From the NCBI GenBank assembly GCA_024234595.1, contig JACKNZ010000013.1, positions 48,231 through 112,230 on the forward strand: a stretch of DNA of 64,000 nt, given 5' to 3'. The translations under genes and the position numbers were made by a program. Numbering within the stretch: the stretch's first letter is position 1; every line of letters begins with the position of its first letter. Positions 1-8,394 of this stretch are shown in pieces. This DNA comes from Moraxellaceae bacterium (GTDB taxonomy: Bacteria > Pseudomonadota > Gammaproteobacteria > Pseudomonadales > Moraxellaceae). Below the pieces are notes generated by a model. It was not told the DNA's origin, ran no database searches, and was given only the letters and a program-made list of their open reading frames with translations.

Positions 1-704
1 GGCGAAATCTGCTCGTGATATCTATCTGCGGCATGGCGAATATAACAATCCACAAAAAAGCGCATCATTTTATGACTTAAAATTGGCGCATCGGGATATT
101 GTTTGACACTGTCACTACTCAAGGTAGCATCTAAAACAGGATATACCAAAATTTGCCCAATCAGCTGTTGACGATATTTGTGAGCTAATACTGCCGATAA
201 ATTGCCACCTGCACTATCACCCATCACCATTATTTTTTGGCTATTAGCATGTAAATAGGCTGCATGCGCAATGACCCAATTTAACACCGCTTCGCATTGC
301 ACAACAGGCACAGGAAACTTTACCCAAGGAGCTAAAGAATAGTCCACCGAAATCACTAAACACTCGCTTTGCTTAGCGATACGACGACACAAGGTATCAT
401 GGGTTTCTAAATTACCGATGACCCAACCGCCAGCATGAAAAAACAAAATCACGGGTAAATCTGTATTTATGTTGGGATAATAACAACGTACGGTCACATC
501 ACCCACTTCACAAGGAACTTGATGTTGTACCACACGCGCCATTGTTTCATTTTTACCAAATAACATGCGTCCCAACACAGGATGCACACCTGCACGTTGA
601 AAAGCTTTTAAAACGGCATCAGGGGCATGAGCTAAGTATTCAGTCGGTGCAACAATTGCGGCTAACAAACGGGTTTTGAGGGGTAAAGCTTGGTATTTGG
701 ACAT
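1..704 (-). CDS. alpha/beta hydrolase (HSL-type esterase/lipase), 3' part cut by window edge
   Basis: My translation of the minus strand from the ATG at 702-704 gives an open frame of about 234 codons that runs off the window, so the C-terminus (catalytic Asp/His region) is not visible. It has the oxyanion motif FFHAGGW (HGGG-like) and the nucleophile elbow GDSAGG, which together define the hormone-sensitive-lipase/fold-3 carboxylesterase family. These enzymes hydrolyse short to medium acyl esters, usually in the cytosol; no signal peptide is seen. The first residues (MSKYQALPLKTRLLAA) look like a natural start. The exact substrate cannot be told from sequence. Confidence 0.85.
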   Translation of the reverse strand, partial: MSKYQALPLKTRLLAAIVAPTEYLAHAPDAVLKAFQRAGVHPVLGRMLFGKNETMARVVQHQVPCEVGDVTVRCYYPNINTDLPVILFFHAGGWVIGNLETHDTLCRRIAKQSECLVISVDYSLAPWVKFPVPVVQCEAVLNWVIAHAAYLHANSQKIMVMGDSAGGNLSAVLAHKYRQQLIGQILVYPVLDATLSSDSVKQYPDAPILSHKMMRFFVDCYIRHAADRYHEQIS

Positions 705-734
705 AAGAAACCTTGAATTTTAAGAACTAGATAG

Positions 735-805
735 CCCTCACCCCAATCCTCTCCCACAGGGCGAGGGAGTTCTCTCTCCCTTTGGGAGAGAGTTAGAGTG
801 AGGGG
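735..805. repeat. dispersed palindromic repeat, family A
   Basis: A GC-rich intergenic hairpin lies between two minus-strand genes. It opens with CCCTCACCCC and closes with the complementary GTGAGGGG, with nested ctctccc/gggagag arms. The same core recurs in many gaps of this window (2124, 23585, 35361, 54209, 56899), so it is a dispersed repeat rather than a gene-specific terminator, though the RNA hairpin could stop or protect transcripts. Confidence 0.8.
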
Positions 806-819
806 AAAATACCATATAC

Positions 820-1347
820 TTAATTTGCAGAATTGGGTTTAAGTTGCGTTTGATAACGCTTAAAATTTTCAACGTAGTGCAATGCACTCATTTGCAACAT
901 CATTGCTTGGCCTTCAGAAATGGTTTTGACCACTTTTGCAGGCGAACCCACCACTAAAGAATTATCAGGAATGACTTGGCGTTCAGTAACTAAAGCATTG
1001 GCACCAATAATACAGTTTTTACCAATCTTGGCATGATTTAACACTACTGCATTGATACCAATCAGCGTGTTATCACCAATGGTACAACCATGTAACATGG
1101 CTTTGTGACCAACCGTAACATTATTACCAATCGTTAATGGTACGCCACTATCGGTGTGCAACACTGACCCATCTTGAATGTTGCTATTTTCGCCAATACT
1201 AATCGTGTCATTGTCGGCGCGAATCACCACATTAAACCAAACGCTGGCATTGTTTGCTAAAACCACTGAGCCAATGACCGTGGCATTGTCTGCAATCCAA
1301 TAGTCGCCATGAGTTTGTAATTGGCGGTCGCCTAAGGTGTAAATCAT
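820..1347 (-). CDS. gamma-carbonic-anhydrase-like left-handed beta-helix protein (YrdA/PaaY type)
   Basis: This 175-aa protein is built of hexapeptide repeats (for example [24 protein letters not shown]), the signature of a left-handed parallel beta-helix that trimerises. The three metal-binding histidines expected of gamma-class carbonic anhydrases are present as H64 (HTD), H81 (GHK) and H86 (LHGC), together with RADN at 43-46 and QDGS at 58-61. Whether it hydrates CO2 or acts as a CoA-thioesterase or acyltransferase-like protein cannot be told. Length matches the YrdA family. It is separated from both neighbours by family A repeats, so it is probably monocistronic. Confidence 0.85.
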   Translation of the reverse strand: MIYTLGDRQLQTHGDYWIADNATVIGSVVLANNASVWFNVVIRADNDTISIGENSNIQDGSVLHTDSGVPLTIGNNVTVGHKAMLHGCTIGDNTLIGINAVVLNHAKIGKNCIIGANALVTERQVIPDNSLVVGSPAKVVKTISEGQAMMLQMSALHYVENFKRYQTQLKPNSAN

Positions 1348-1370
1348 GTGCTACTCTCTGTAATAAAACA

Positions 1371-1448
1371 CCTCCCCCTAATTTAGGGGGAGGCTGGGAG
1401 GGGGGCTCAACATACCCCACCCTAACCCTCCCCTAAATTAGGGGAGGG
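1371..1448. repeat. composite palindromic repeat with AATTTAGG arms
   Basis: Two perfect palindromes, one centred on CCCCCTAATTTAGGGGG and one on CCCCTAAATTAGGGG, flank a short spacer. The element at 54614-54700 carries the same outer parts in the opposite orientation with a different middle, so this is a mobile or amplified repeat unit of about 80 bp. Confidence 0.85.
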
Positions 1449-1456
1449 AAAACTTG

Positions 1457-2032
1457 CTAACGTTTCAAAGGATTAGGCCAACGCCAATCAATATCGGCAT
1501 CATAAACACGACGCATAAACTCGACAATCATAAAACCTGTTAAGCCCCAAATCACATAACCTTGATAATTAAAGCTAGGCACAGGTACGCTAATGCCCAT
1601 GTATTTTACTTTATGTTGATAATTGGGTTTTTGTTGCAAAAATACATCTAAAGGCACGGTAAAAATACTATCGATTTCATCAGGATTACCACGCAATAAG
1701 GGCATTTCATCTAACAAACCAATAATAGGCTTTACTTTAATGCCTATTTTTGAGGTAAATAAACCTAACTCGCCTACAACGGCAACATCTTGTGGGTGCA
1801 GGTCTATTTCCTCTTGGGCTTCGCGTAAAGCTGTATGAATAATCGATGTATCGGAGGAATCACGCTTCCCCCCCGGAAAAGCCACTTCCCCTGCATGACT
1901 TTTTAGATGCAGCGCACGTTTGGTCAAAATAAGCTGCGGGATTTCTTCGCGGGTGAAAGCCATCAATACCGCTGCATCGGCTTTTTGCGTGCGGTTATCA
2001 TTGGGTAATCGTGTCAACAACTGCTGCAACAT
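1457..2032 (-). CDS. nudL: Nudix CoA pyrophosphatase, NudL/YeaB family
   Basis: A 191-aa Nudix hydrolase that, from its family, would cleave CoA and acyl-CoA to 3',5'-ADP and (acyl)phosphopantetheine. The family motif before the Nudix box (HLKSHAGEVAFPGG, residues 42-55) is the CoA-pyrophosphatase signature. The Nudix box runs from G55, with D61 in the usual Glu place and R70-E71...E74-E75 as the metal-binding helix. Start is the ATG at 2030-2032. It stands alone between repeats. The CoA specificity is an inference from the NudL motif. Confidence 0.88.
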   Translation of the reverse strand: MLQQLLTRLPNDNRTQKADAAVLMAFTREEIPQLILTKRALHLKSHAGEVAFPGGKRDSSDTSIIHTALREAQEEIDLHPQDVAVVGELGLFTSKIGIKVKPIIGLLDEMPLLRGNPDEIDSIFTVPLDVFLQQKPNYQHKVKYMGISVPVPSFNYQGYVIWGLTGFMIVEFMRRVYDADIDWRWPNPLKR

Positions 2033-2123
2033 GGTACTATGGTTCTATTTTTATTGATATATCAATAGTACGGCTTTTGTTGATAGGCAAACAAGTCTTT
2101 TCTCGTTAGAGTATGCATTATTA

Positions 2124-2160
2124 CCCCCTCACCCCAACCCTCTCCCACAGGGCGAGGGAG
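2124..2160. repeat. family A palindromic repeat
   Basis: A CCCTCACCCCAACCCTCTCC core followed by the complementary GGGCGAGGGAG half. It lies between the divergent nudL and Nudix genes, just upstream of the plus-strand Nudix gene. Confidence 0.8.
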
Positions 2161-2207
2161 AACAATAGCCATTACTTTCATGTAAAACTTAAAAATTGGA
2201 AACAAGA

Positions 2208-2750
2208 ATGAAATTTTGTAGTGCTTGTGGTCATGCGGTTGTGCAAAAGATTCCTCAAGGGGATACTCGTTTGCGTTATGTGTGTGAAAGTTGCGAAACG
2301 ATTCACTATCAAAATCCACATATCATTTGCGGGTGTTTACCGACATGGCAAGATAAAGTGTTGTTATGCAAACGTGGTATAGAACCTCGTTACGGTTTGT
2401 GGACATTACCTGCTGGCTTTATGGAAAATTTAGAAACGACTCAAGAAGGCGCGGCACGTGAGACATGGGAAGAAGCACACGCTAAAGTCAAAATCGGTGA
2501 GTTGTATTGTGTGTTTAATATTCCACAAATTAGTCAAGTGTATATGATGTATCGTGGTGAAATTATTGATGGTCAATTTGGTGTGGGTGAAGAAAGTATT
2601 GAAGCAGGTTTGTTTAGCGAAGATGCAATTCCTTGGGATGAATTGGCTTTTGCCAGCATTAAACGTACACTACGTTACTTTTTTGCCGACCGAAAATTAG
2701 GTCATTTTCCTGTTCGAGTGGAAGATTTGGTGCATGGTAGTCGAGATTAG
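2208..2750 (+). CDS. Nudix hydrolase with N-terminal zinc ribbon
   Basis: A 180-aa protein from the ATG at 2208; an in-frame TTG at 2196 would add four residues but is the poorer start. It begins with a zinc ribbon (C4, C7, C26, C29: FCSACG ... YVCESC), as in NudC-like NADH pyrophosphatases. A complete Nudix box follows, G70-x5-E76-x7-R84-E85-x2-E88-E89. Small zinc-ribbon Nudix proteins of this type hydrolyse nucleoside diphosphate derivatives such as ADP-ribose or NADH. It lacks the larger NudC N-terminal domain, so the substrate is uncertain. It diverges from nudL. Confidence 0.85.
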   Translation: MKFCSACGHAVVQKIPQGDTRLRYVCESCETIHYQNPHIICGCLPTWQDKVLLCKRGIEPRYGLWTLPAGFMENLETTQEGAARETWEEAHAKVKIGELYCVFNIPQISQVYMMYRGEIIDGQFGVGEESIEAGLFSEDAIPWDELAFASIKRTLRYFFADRKLGHFPVRVEDLVHGSRD

Positions 2751-2770
2751 CTTCGACAAGCTCAGCTACC
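2748..2770. repeat. family B repeat half-unit (TTCGACAAGCTCAG type)
   Basis: TAGCTTCGACAAGCTCAGCTA is an imperfect palindrome that overlaps the stop codon of the Nudix gene. It belongs to the same TTCGAC...GCTCAG family seen at 17213, 36555, 46107 and 59315. Confidence 0.6.
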
Positions 2771-2814
2771 AAGAATACCACTCATCTACTTGCTGAACAC
2801 CGCTACAGGCTTAA

Positions 2815-2847
2815 GTGGGTTTCGTACCTCAACCCACACTACCCACC
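2815..2847. repeat. family C repeat (GTGGGTTTC...CCTCAACCCAC)
   Basis: An inverted repeat with GTGGGTT and AACCCAC arms. A longer copy is at 6183-6256. Both lie directly downstream of genes, so transcripts would fold a hairpin there. Confidence 0.75.
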
Positions 2848-2862
2848 TAAAGCCACAGCCTA

Positions 2863-5058
2863 CTACTTTGCCATCTTCGCCCTAGCCCCATGCAACTTCT
2901 TATAATTATCAATTAAGCGTTGATGTCGGTCTAAGCCTTCCAACTTCATGCTAGTGGGCGTTAAACCATAAAAACGTACAGTGCCATTCACCGAGCCAAG
3001 TACGGCATCCATTTTTTCATCGCCAAACATTCGTCTAAAATTAAACAGATAATCGTCTAATGTTAAATCGTCATCTAACATCACCTCTAACACCACATTC
3101 ATACATTGATAAAACAAACCACGGTCAACAGTATTGGTGTTGTATTGCAAAAAGCGTTCAACCAACTCTTTGGCTTCGGCAAACTGCTGTAAGACTAAAT
3201 GAATCAATAGCTTTAATTCTAAAAGGGTTAATTGTCCCCACGGGGTATTGTCGTCAAATTCAATGCCAATTAAGGTGACAATATCGGTGTAATCGTCTAA
3301 ATCACTTTCTTCTAAACGCTCAAGTAATTTAGCTAACTTGTTATCCTCTAAACGATGTAAATTTAAAATATCTTCTCTAAACAACAAGGCTTTATTGGTG
3401 TTATCCCAAATTAAATCTTCAACAGGATAAATTTCGGAATAATTTGGCACTAAAATACGGCAAGCAGGTGCGCCCAATTCGGTATAAACTGCCATGTACA
3501 CTTCTTTACCCAAGTCTTTGAGAATACCAAACAAGGTGGCCGCTTCCTCAGCATTAGCGTTCTCACCTTGACTGCTAAAATCCCAATCAACAAACTCAAA
3601 ATTGGCTTTGGCACTAAAAAACCGCCATGACACCAAACCACTCGAATCAATAAAATGTTCAACAAAATTATTGGGTTCGGTAACGGCATTGCTTTGAAAG
3701 GTAGGTTGCGGCAAGTCGTTTAAGCCTTCAAAACTACGGCCTTGCAATAACTCGGTTAAACTACGTTCTAAGGCGACTTCAAAACTGGGGTGCGCACCAA
3801 ATGAGGCAAACACGCCGCCTGTCCGTGGGTTCATCAAGGTCACACACATCACAGGATATTTGCCACCCATTGATGCATCTTTGACTAACACAGGAAAGCC
3901 CTGCTCTTCTAAACCTTTGATGCCTGCCACAATCTGCGGATATTTGGCCAATACGTCTTGTGGCACATCAGGTAAGGCCATCTCCCCTTCTAAAATTTCG
4001 CGTTTTACCGCCCGTTCAAAAATTTCGGATAAACACTGTACTTGCGCTTCAGCAATGGTATTGCCTGCACTCATGCCATTACTTAAAAATAAATTCTCAA
4101 TTAAGTTAGACGGAAAATACACCACTTGGCCATCCGATTGACGGACAAAAGGCAAACAACAAATGCCACGTTTGACATTACCCGAATTAGTGTCATACAA
4201 ATGTGAACCGCGTAACTCGCCATCAGGGTTATAAATTTCACGGCAATAGTCGTCTAAAATTTCTTTGGGTAAACGATCTCGAAATGCGGGCTTAAACCAT
4301 TTTTCATCGGGATGATGGACAAAATCAGCATTAGCGATTTCTTCACCCCAAAACTGGCCGTGATAAAAAAAGTTGCAGTTGAGTCGTTCAATAAATTCGC
4401 CCAAGGCAGAGGCCAAGGCACTTTCTTTGCTTGCGCCTTTACCATTGGTAAAACACATTGGCGAATGGGCATCCCGAATATGCAACGACCAGACATTTGG
4501 CACAATATTACGCCACGAGGCGATTTCGATTTTCATGCCCAAATTAGCCATAATGCTCGACATATTGGCAATGGTTTGTTCTAGGGGTAAGTCTTTGCCC
4601 AAAATATAGGTATTATTTTCAGAGGTTAGATTAGGCATTAACAAGGCTTGCGCATCGGCATCAATACTTTCAACGTCTTCAATGACAAAATCGGGCATGG
4701 TTTGTACCACTTTTTTAACGGTACAACGGTCAATTGAGCGCAAAATACCTTGTCGGTCTTTGTCTGAAATATCGGCAGGAAGTTCGACTTGAATCTTAAA
4801 AATTTGTTTATAGCGATTTTCGGGGTCAACAATGTTGTTTTGCGACAGACGAATGTTATCGGTGGAAATGTTGCGTGTTTGGCAATACAACTTCACAAAA
4901 TACGCGGCACATAAGGCAGAAGACGCTAAAAAGTAATCAAATGGGCCGGGTGCAGAACCATCACCTTTATATCGAATCGGTTGGTCGGCGATGACCGTGA
5001 AGTCATCAAACTTTGCTTCGAGTCGAAGTTTGTCAAGAAAATTGACTTTAATTTCCAT
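2863..5058 (-). CDS. OsmC-YcaO fusion protein
   Basis: A 731-aa two-domain protein. Residues 1-140 form an OsmC/Ohr-like domain with the two family cysteines at C50 (SSALCAAYF) and C112 (DRCTVKK), expected to reduce organic peroxides or bind a thiol partner. Residues about 146-731 match the E. coli YcaO type: KGASKESALASALGEFIERL (208-227) and QCLSEIFERAVKREIL are the ATP-binding and catalytic helices, followed by a helical C-terminal part. YcaO proteins activate amide backbones with ATP; the E. coli member takes part in beta-methylthiolation of ribosomal protein S12. No RimO or precursor peptide is adjacent. This fusion is, to my knowledge, a known architecture in Pseudomonadales. The role of the OsmC part is unproven. 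Confidence 0.9.
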   Translation of the reverse strand: MEIKVNFLDKLRLEAKFDDFTVIADQPIRYKGDGSAPGPFDYFLASSALCAAYFVKLYCQTRNISTDNIRLSQNNIVDPENRYKQIFKIQVELPADISDKDRQGILRSIDRCTVKKVVQTMPDFVIEDVESIDADAQALLMPNLTSENNTYILGKDLPLEQTIANMSSIMANLGMKIEIASWRNIVPNVWSLHIRDAHSPMCFTNGKGASKESALASALGEFIERLNCNFFYHGQFWGEEIANADFVHHPDEKWFKPAFRDRLPKEILDDYCREIYNPDGELRGSHLYDTNSGNVKRGICCLPFVRQSDGQVVYFPSNLIENLFLSNGMSAGNTIAEAQVQCLSEIFERAVKREILEGEMALPDVPQDVLAKYPQIVAGIKGLEEQGFPVLVKDASMGGKYPVMCVTLMNPRTGGVFASFGAHPSFEVALERSLTELLQGRSFEGLNDLPQPTFQSNAVTEPNNFVEHFIDSSGLVSWRFFSAKANFEFVDWDFSSQGENANAEEAATLFGILKDLGKEVYMAVYTELGAPACRILVPNYSEIYPVEDLIWDNTNKALLFREDILNLHRLEDNKLAKLLERLEESDLDDYTDIVTLIGIEFDDNTPWGQLTLLELKLLIHLVLQQFAEAKELVERFLQYNTNTVDRGLFYQCMNVVLEVMLDDDLTLDDYLFNFRRMFGDEKMDAVLGSVNGTVRFYGLTPTSMKLEGLDRHQRLIDNYKKLHGARAKMAK

Positions 5059-5159
5059 GAGAAGTCCTAAAAATTATGTGAATAGCGTAGTGAAATCGAG
5101 GTTTTGATAAATGGCAGGATTATCGTGTGATATTGCACCGCGCATGTGCTACAGATTCT

Positions 5160-6092
5160 CTAAATTTTCTTTGTAAACGAAGCAATAATATCATCAACAG
5201 GTAAGACTTTATCATACCACTCTTTGCGAATTTCTTTACTTTGTACATCGTTTCTGATTCTTTTTAAGAAGCTCTTAAAATCATTATTCATACTAGAGAG
5301 TTTATTCAGCATATCCCAATCTAAATTCTCTTTACGTAACGCAGGATATATAATTTCGGAAGCATCAGGCTCTTGTATATCTAAGGCGATTACACCTATA
5401 CCAAAAGATGTAGATAACCGACTAAGCTCATCACGAAAGTCTTCATTTGTGGATACGTGAGCTGCAACTAAATAAGACTCATTTGCCCATGATGAATTGG
5501 ACACTGTTTGAAAGAAAGACTCTCTTAAATTATTCAAATTTAACTCACGTTTTAGCTCAAACGAATAAAATCGAAGCGAAGTATTACCAATTACGGTACT
5601 TAACTCAAAAACATCAGGCTGCCAATCTTCTAATGGAAAATAGCAGCCTACTATATCTGGATGAACCCACTCGCCAAACTCTTTTTTATCGGATGTATGA
5701 TGACGTATTGTTTTTGTATAAACTTTTAAGTGTACAGAGGCAAAATAACTTAACAAAGGATGTAAATCTTTTTCTAAAAAATCATTCTTAGAAATATTTT
5801 TGCTGTAATCATTTATAACTGCTACGACATTATCACTCTCAATAACTTTTCTATTTTTCAAAGCAAAACGTGTTGGTCTAGTACTTACTTTATCAAAAAT
5901 GCTATCAATATTATTCTGCATATCAACATAAATACGCGCACCTAATGTTCGTTCAGGGGTTTTGCCATTTGAACCTAACAAAGTGTCATATCCTTTTCGT
6001 ATCGCAAGCTGCCACATTTCTTCAACAGATAACGGCTTATTTTCTTCCTGTAATATTTTATGTGCTAACTCGAGAAAACCAAACTTACTCAT
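5160..6092 (-). CDS. HrgA/COG2958-like protein with HARE-HTH and putative PD-(D/E)XK nuclease core
   Basis: A 310-aa protein. Residues 1-78 match the HARE-HTH (HB1/ASXL) DNA-binding fold (FLELAHKILQEENKPLSVEE ... ERTLGARIYVDMQ), which is linked to restriction and chromatin proteins. The rest resembles COG2958/HrgA, which is found near restriction systems. I see a possible PD-(D/E)XK core: HPDIVG (D146), then FELK (E179, K181) after a predicted beta-strand pair. No methyltransferase or other restriction subunit lies next to it, so it is an orphan. Base composition looks more AT-rich than the ycaO neighbour. The nuclease activity is inferred from motifs only. Confidence 0.7.
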   Translation of the reverse strand: MSKFGFLELAHKILQEENKPLSVEEMWQLAIRKGYDTLLGSNGKTPERTLGARIYVDMQNNIDSIFDKVSTRPTRFALKNRKVIESDNVVAVINDYSKNISKNDFLEKDLHPLLSYFASVHLKVYTKTIRHHTSDKKEFGEWVHPDIVGCYFPLEDWQPDVFELSTVIGNTSLRFYSFELKRELNLNNLRESFFQTVSNSSWANESYLVAAHVSTNEDFRDELSRLSTSFGIGVIALDIQEPDASEIIYPALRKENLDWDMLNKLSSMNNDFKSFLKRIRNDVQSKEIRKEWYDKVLPVDDIIASFTKKI

Positions 6093-6182
6093 GAATCATC
6101 CTAAAAAATGCTAATAATCAAGATACGATATATAGGCTTTATCAAATGGGCTTGTCAAAAAAATCTATTTGATAGCCAGCCA

Positions 6183-6256
6183 GTAGCGTGGGTTGACGTA
6201 GGAAACCCACAATTAGCGTTTAATTATCGTGGGTTTCATTCCTCAACCCACACTAC
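6183..6256. repeat. family C repeat, long inverted copy
   Basis: A 74-bp inverted repeat: GTAGCGTGGGTTGA at the left pairs imperfectly with TCAACCCACACTAC at the right, and inner AAACCCAC/GTGGGTTT arms nest inside. It overlaps the last base of the antitoxin gene and lies in the gap before the HrgA-like gene, so it can act as a terminator or processing hairpin between them. Confidence 0.8.
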
Positions 6257-6468
6257 TACATCTGCTCTTTAAGCTCTTCGAGCGGTGCATCAAAATCATC
6301 AGCTATTTTCATCAATCCTTTGCCAGAACCATAAACAGGACGCGGCTTGGTCTCTTGCTTTTCATACATCACAATAATCCGTGCTGTTTTAGCCGTAATC
6401 TTATGAGGCAGTTGTACATGAATTTGATGGTTTTCATCTATTTGTACAGGTAACTCAATCGCATACAT
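6256..6468 (-). CDS. orphan DUF2281/VapB-like antitoxin
   Basis: A 70-aa protein starting at the ATG at 6466-6468, preceded by a strong GAGGAG site; a longer frame starting at 6507 has no such site. The N-terminal part (LPVQIDENHQIHVQLPHKI) looks like a beta-rich DNA-binding or dimerisation segment. The tail GSGKGLMKIADDFDAPLEEL is the toxin-binding tail common to DUF2281 antitoxins that partner PIN toxins. No PIN gene follows: the next gene is the HrgA-like one after a repeat. It is likely a solitary remnant or acts in trans. Confidence 0.7.
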   Translation of the reverse strand: MYAIELPVQIDENHQIHVQLPHKITAKTARIIVMYEKQETKPRPVYGSGKGLMKIADDFDAPLEELKEQM

Positions 6469-6533
6469 AGCAATCTCCTCACTTGAGTAACGCAATGACA
6501 TATCCACAAATCATAGCAGAAATAAGATGACTA

Positions 6534-7628
6534 TCACTTAGCACTCTTATACATAAAATTCTCTAACGAGGTTTCGGCCAAGTTAGTCCAACCCTGACTT
6601 AAACGTCTAAAGCCTTTCCAAGAAGCATAAATCTTTTTAAACATCGGGTCGGCGGCGGATAACTCATCATATAACGCAAACGCAGCTTTTTGCCCTGCTT
6701 GCATGACATCATCAGGGTAACGATGCAACACCACCCCATGTTGATTCATTAACCGAATTAAGGCTTGCGGATTACGCGCATCATAAGCGGCTAACATCAT
6801 TTGATTAGCCTCCATTGTTGCCACTTCAAACGCCGATTGCCATGCTTTAGGCAATTTTGCCCATGCACTCTGATTGACATAAAAACTTAACTGTGGCCCT
6901 GCTTCCCACCAACCTGGGAAATAATAATGTTTAGCCACTTTATATAAGCCTAACTTTTCATCATCGTAAGGCCCAACCCATTCACTAGCATCAATTGCAC
7001 CACGTTCCAAGGCAGGATAAATATCTGCGCCTGCAATGGTTTGGGGAATCACGCCCAAACGGGACATGATTTCGCCACCAATACCGGGAATACGCATTTT
7101 GATGCCTTGTAATTCTTTGAGGCTATTGACAGGTTTTCTAAACCAACCGCCCATTTGCGCGCCTGTATTGCCACCTGCAAAATTAACAATGTTATATTGC
7201 TTAAATAACTCGCCCAATAATTGTTGGCCGCCCGCTTGCGAATACCATGCATTTTGTTGGCGCGCGGTTAAACCAAAAGGCAAACAGGTATCAAAAGCAA
7301 AGGCTTTGCTTTTGCCCACATAGTAATAACCTGCGGTGTGGCCACATTCGACCGTACCATTACTCACGGCATCTAATACTTGTAAACCCGGAACTAATTC
7401 TCCGCCTGCAAACACGCGAATTTGAAATTTACCATCAGTGAGTTGTGCCACACGTTTAGAGAGCATTTCACCTGCACCATAAATGGTGTCTAAACTTTTA
7501 GGAAAACTAGACGCTAAACGCCATTGCACGGCAGGTTGAGTGATAACGGCTGGCGCGGCAAAACTGGCGGTTGTGGCAGTGGCTGCGCCTAAAGCAGCAA
7601 TTTTTTGTAAGGCTTGACGACGTTGCAT
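6534..7628 (-). CDS. dctP: TRAP transporter solute-binding protein, DctP/TakP type
   Basis: A 364-aa periplasmic binding protein. The N-terminus carries a twin-arginine-like signal (RRQALQKIAALGA) ending near AAPAV. The body matches TRAP binding proteins of the TakP branch: TDGKFQIRVFAGGELVPG, RIPGIGGEIMSRLG and EWVGPYDDEKLGLYKVAKHY, a stretch close to the 2-oxoacid-binding TakP family. It should capture an organic acid for the DctQM permease encoded at 8463-10411. It is unusual in being separated from those genes by a two-gene toxin-antitoxin-like insert. Ligand identity is inferred. Confidence 0.88.
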   Translation of the reverse strand: MQRRQALQKIAALGAATATTASFAAPAVITQPAVQWRLASSFPKSLDTIYGAGEMLSKRVAQLTDGKFQIRVFAGGELVPGLQVLDAVSNGTVECGHTAGYYYVGKSKAFAFDTCLPFGLTARQQNAWYSQAGGQQLLGELFKQYNIVNFAGGNTGAQMGGWFRKPVNSLKELQGIKMRIPGIGGEIMSRLGVIPQTIAGADIYPALERGAIDASEWVGPYDDEKLGLYKVAKHYYFPGWWEAGPQLSFYVNQSAWAKLPKAWQSAFEVATMEANQMMLAAYDARNPQALIRLMNQHGVVLHRYPDDVMQAGQKAAFALYDELSAADPMFKKIYASWKGFRRLSQGWTNLAETSLENFMYKSAK

Positions 7629-7686
7629 GGTTCATTCTCATTTCTTTAGGACTCATAACAAGTCCACCACAGTGTTTGTGACAGTT

Positions 7687-8139
7687 TTATCTTAAAGCGA
7701 CACGCGCAACGTCATAATGCGTTTGCGCTAATTTACCTTGTTTGTATAACCATTCTGCCACTTCTGCCCATGAATACAAGGCTGAGCCTGAAGCAACTCC
7801 GTACACAGGTTTAGGGAAGTCACCACAACCACGTTTACTTTTGGCATATTGAGACAAGGCAGCACGCGTTAAACCTGCTCGTTCTGCCATTTCGGATAAT
7901 GTAGATACACCGCCTTCTTGTACAATCAGTTGTTGAAAGCCGATTGAGCGAATGTTTTCTAAAGCCGATGTAATCGCTTGCTCGGCACTATCGGCTTGAC
8001 GGTCAAACTCTAAATAGACGGTATCATTGTAACTACATAATAAAGCATCATCACAGCCTGCTTCAAAAAAGCTATCTTCTATATCAGGCATATCGACATA
8101 AGCATCACGCACCACAATAGTAAAATGATAAGTATTCAT
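7687..8139 (-). CDS. HTH protein, putative antitoxin of a HicAB-like pair
   Basis: A 150-aa protein in two parts. Residues 1-72 form an alpha/beta segment (YHFTIVVRDAYVDM ... DSAEQAITSALENIRSIGF). Residues 79-134 hold a helix-turn-helix (LSEMAERAGLTRAALSQYAK) and a wing/second helix (LYSWAEVAEWLYKQGKL), as in MerR/excisionase-like DNA binders. It starts 3 bp after the preceding 77-aa gene with its own GGAG site, so the two are co-expressed. The order small toxin-like gene then DNA-binding partner, plus a palindrome over the promoter, suggests autoregulation. I do not recognise a named family; antitoxin is an inference. Confidence 0.6.
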   Translation of the reverse strand: MNTYHFTIVVRDAYVDMPDIEDSFFEAGCDDALLCSYNDTVYLEFDRQADSAEQAITSALENIRSIGFQQLIVQEGGVSTLSEMAERAGLTRAALSQYAKSKRGCGDFPKPVYGVASGSALYSWAEVAEWLYKQGKLAQTHYDVARVALR

Positions 8140-8142
8140 TAT

Positions 8143-8376
8143 TTATTGCTCCTGTTGTTCATCACGACACTGCTGCACTTTATGCAAAATCTGTTTGGCA
8201 TGATTTTCGGGACTTTTAGGTGTACTCCAAATACTCATTTGATGTTCTGTATGCCCAGCAACACACCGTAACCGACAAAAGGCATGCGCCGATTTGCCTG
8301 CGTCCACTATTTCCCAACCATTAGCCATAGCATGTTTAATCGCTTCTCTAATGTGTTTATTGGGGTGCTTTTTCAT
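8143..8376 (-). CDS. small HicA-like protein, putative toxin
   Basis: A 77-aa basic protein. The pattern I-x2-AI-x5-NGWEIVD followed by K-S-A-H-A-F, a C-rich strand and IWSTPKSPENHAKQIL is like the HicA mRNA-interferase fold (NGW ... GSHH-x-F ... P ... IL), with His at SAHAF as the possible catalytic residue. Similarity is weak and by eye. It is the first gene of a two-gene unit with the HTH gene 7687-8139, and begins about 20 bp after a strong promoter buried in a perfect palindrome. It sits inside the TRAP transporter locus. Confidence 0.55.
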   Translation of the reverse strand: MKKHPNKHIREAIKHAMANGWEIVDAGKSAHAFCRLRCVAGHTEHQMSIWSTPKSPENHAKQILHKVQQCRDEQQEQ

Positions 8377-8394
8377 CTTAAAGACCTTAAATAT

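Noticed and set aside
2196..2207. TTG start for the zinc-ribbon Nudix gene
   Set aside because: The ATG at 2208 puts the zinc ribbon at the usual distance from the N-terminus and gives a normal start codon.
2062..2319. 85-aa minus-strand frame between the two Nudix genes
   Set aside because: It crosses a family A repeat and the antisense of the Nudix start; the sequence has repeat-derived residues and no family.
5447..5791. 114-aa plus-strand frame inside the HrgA-like gene
   Set aside because: It is antisense to a gene with clear family motifs, has no ribosome site and no recognisable domain.
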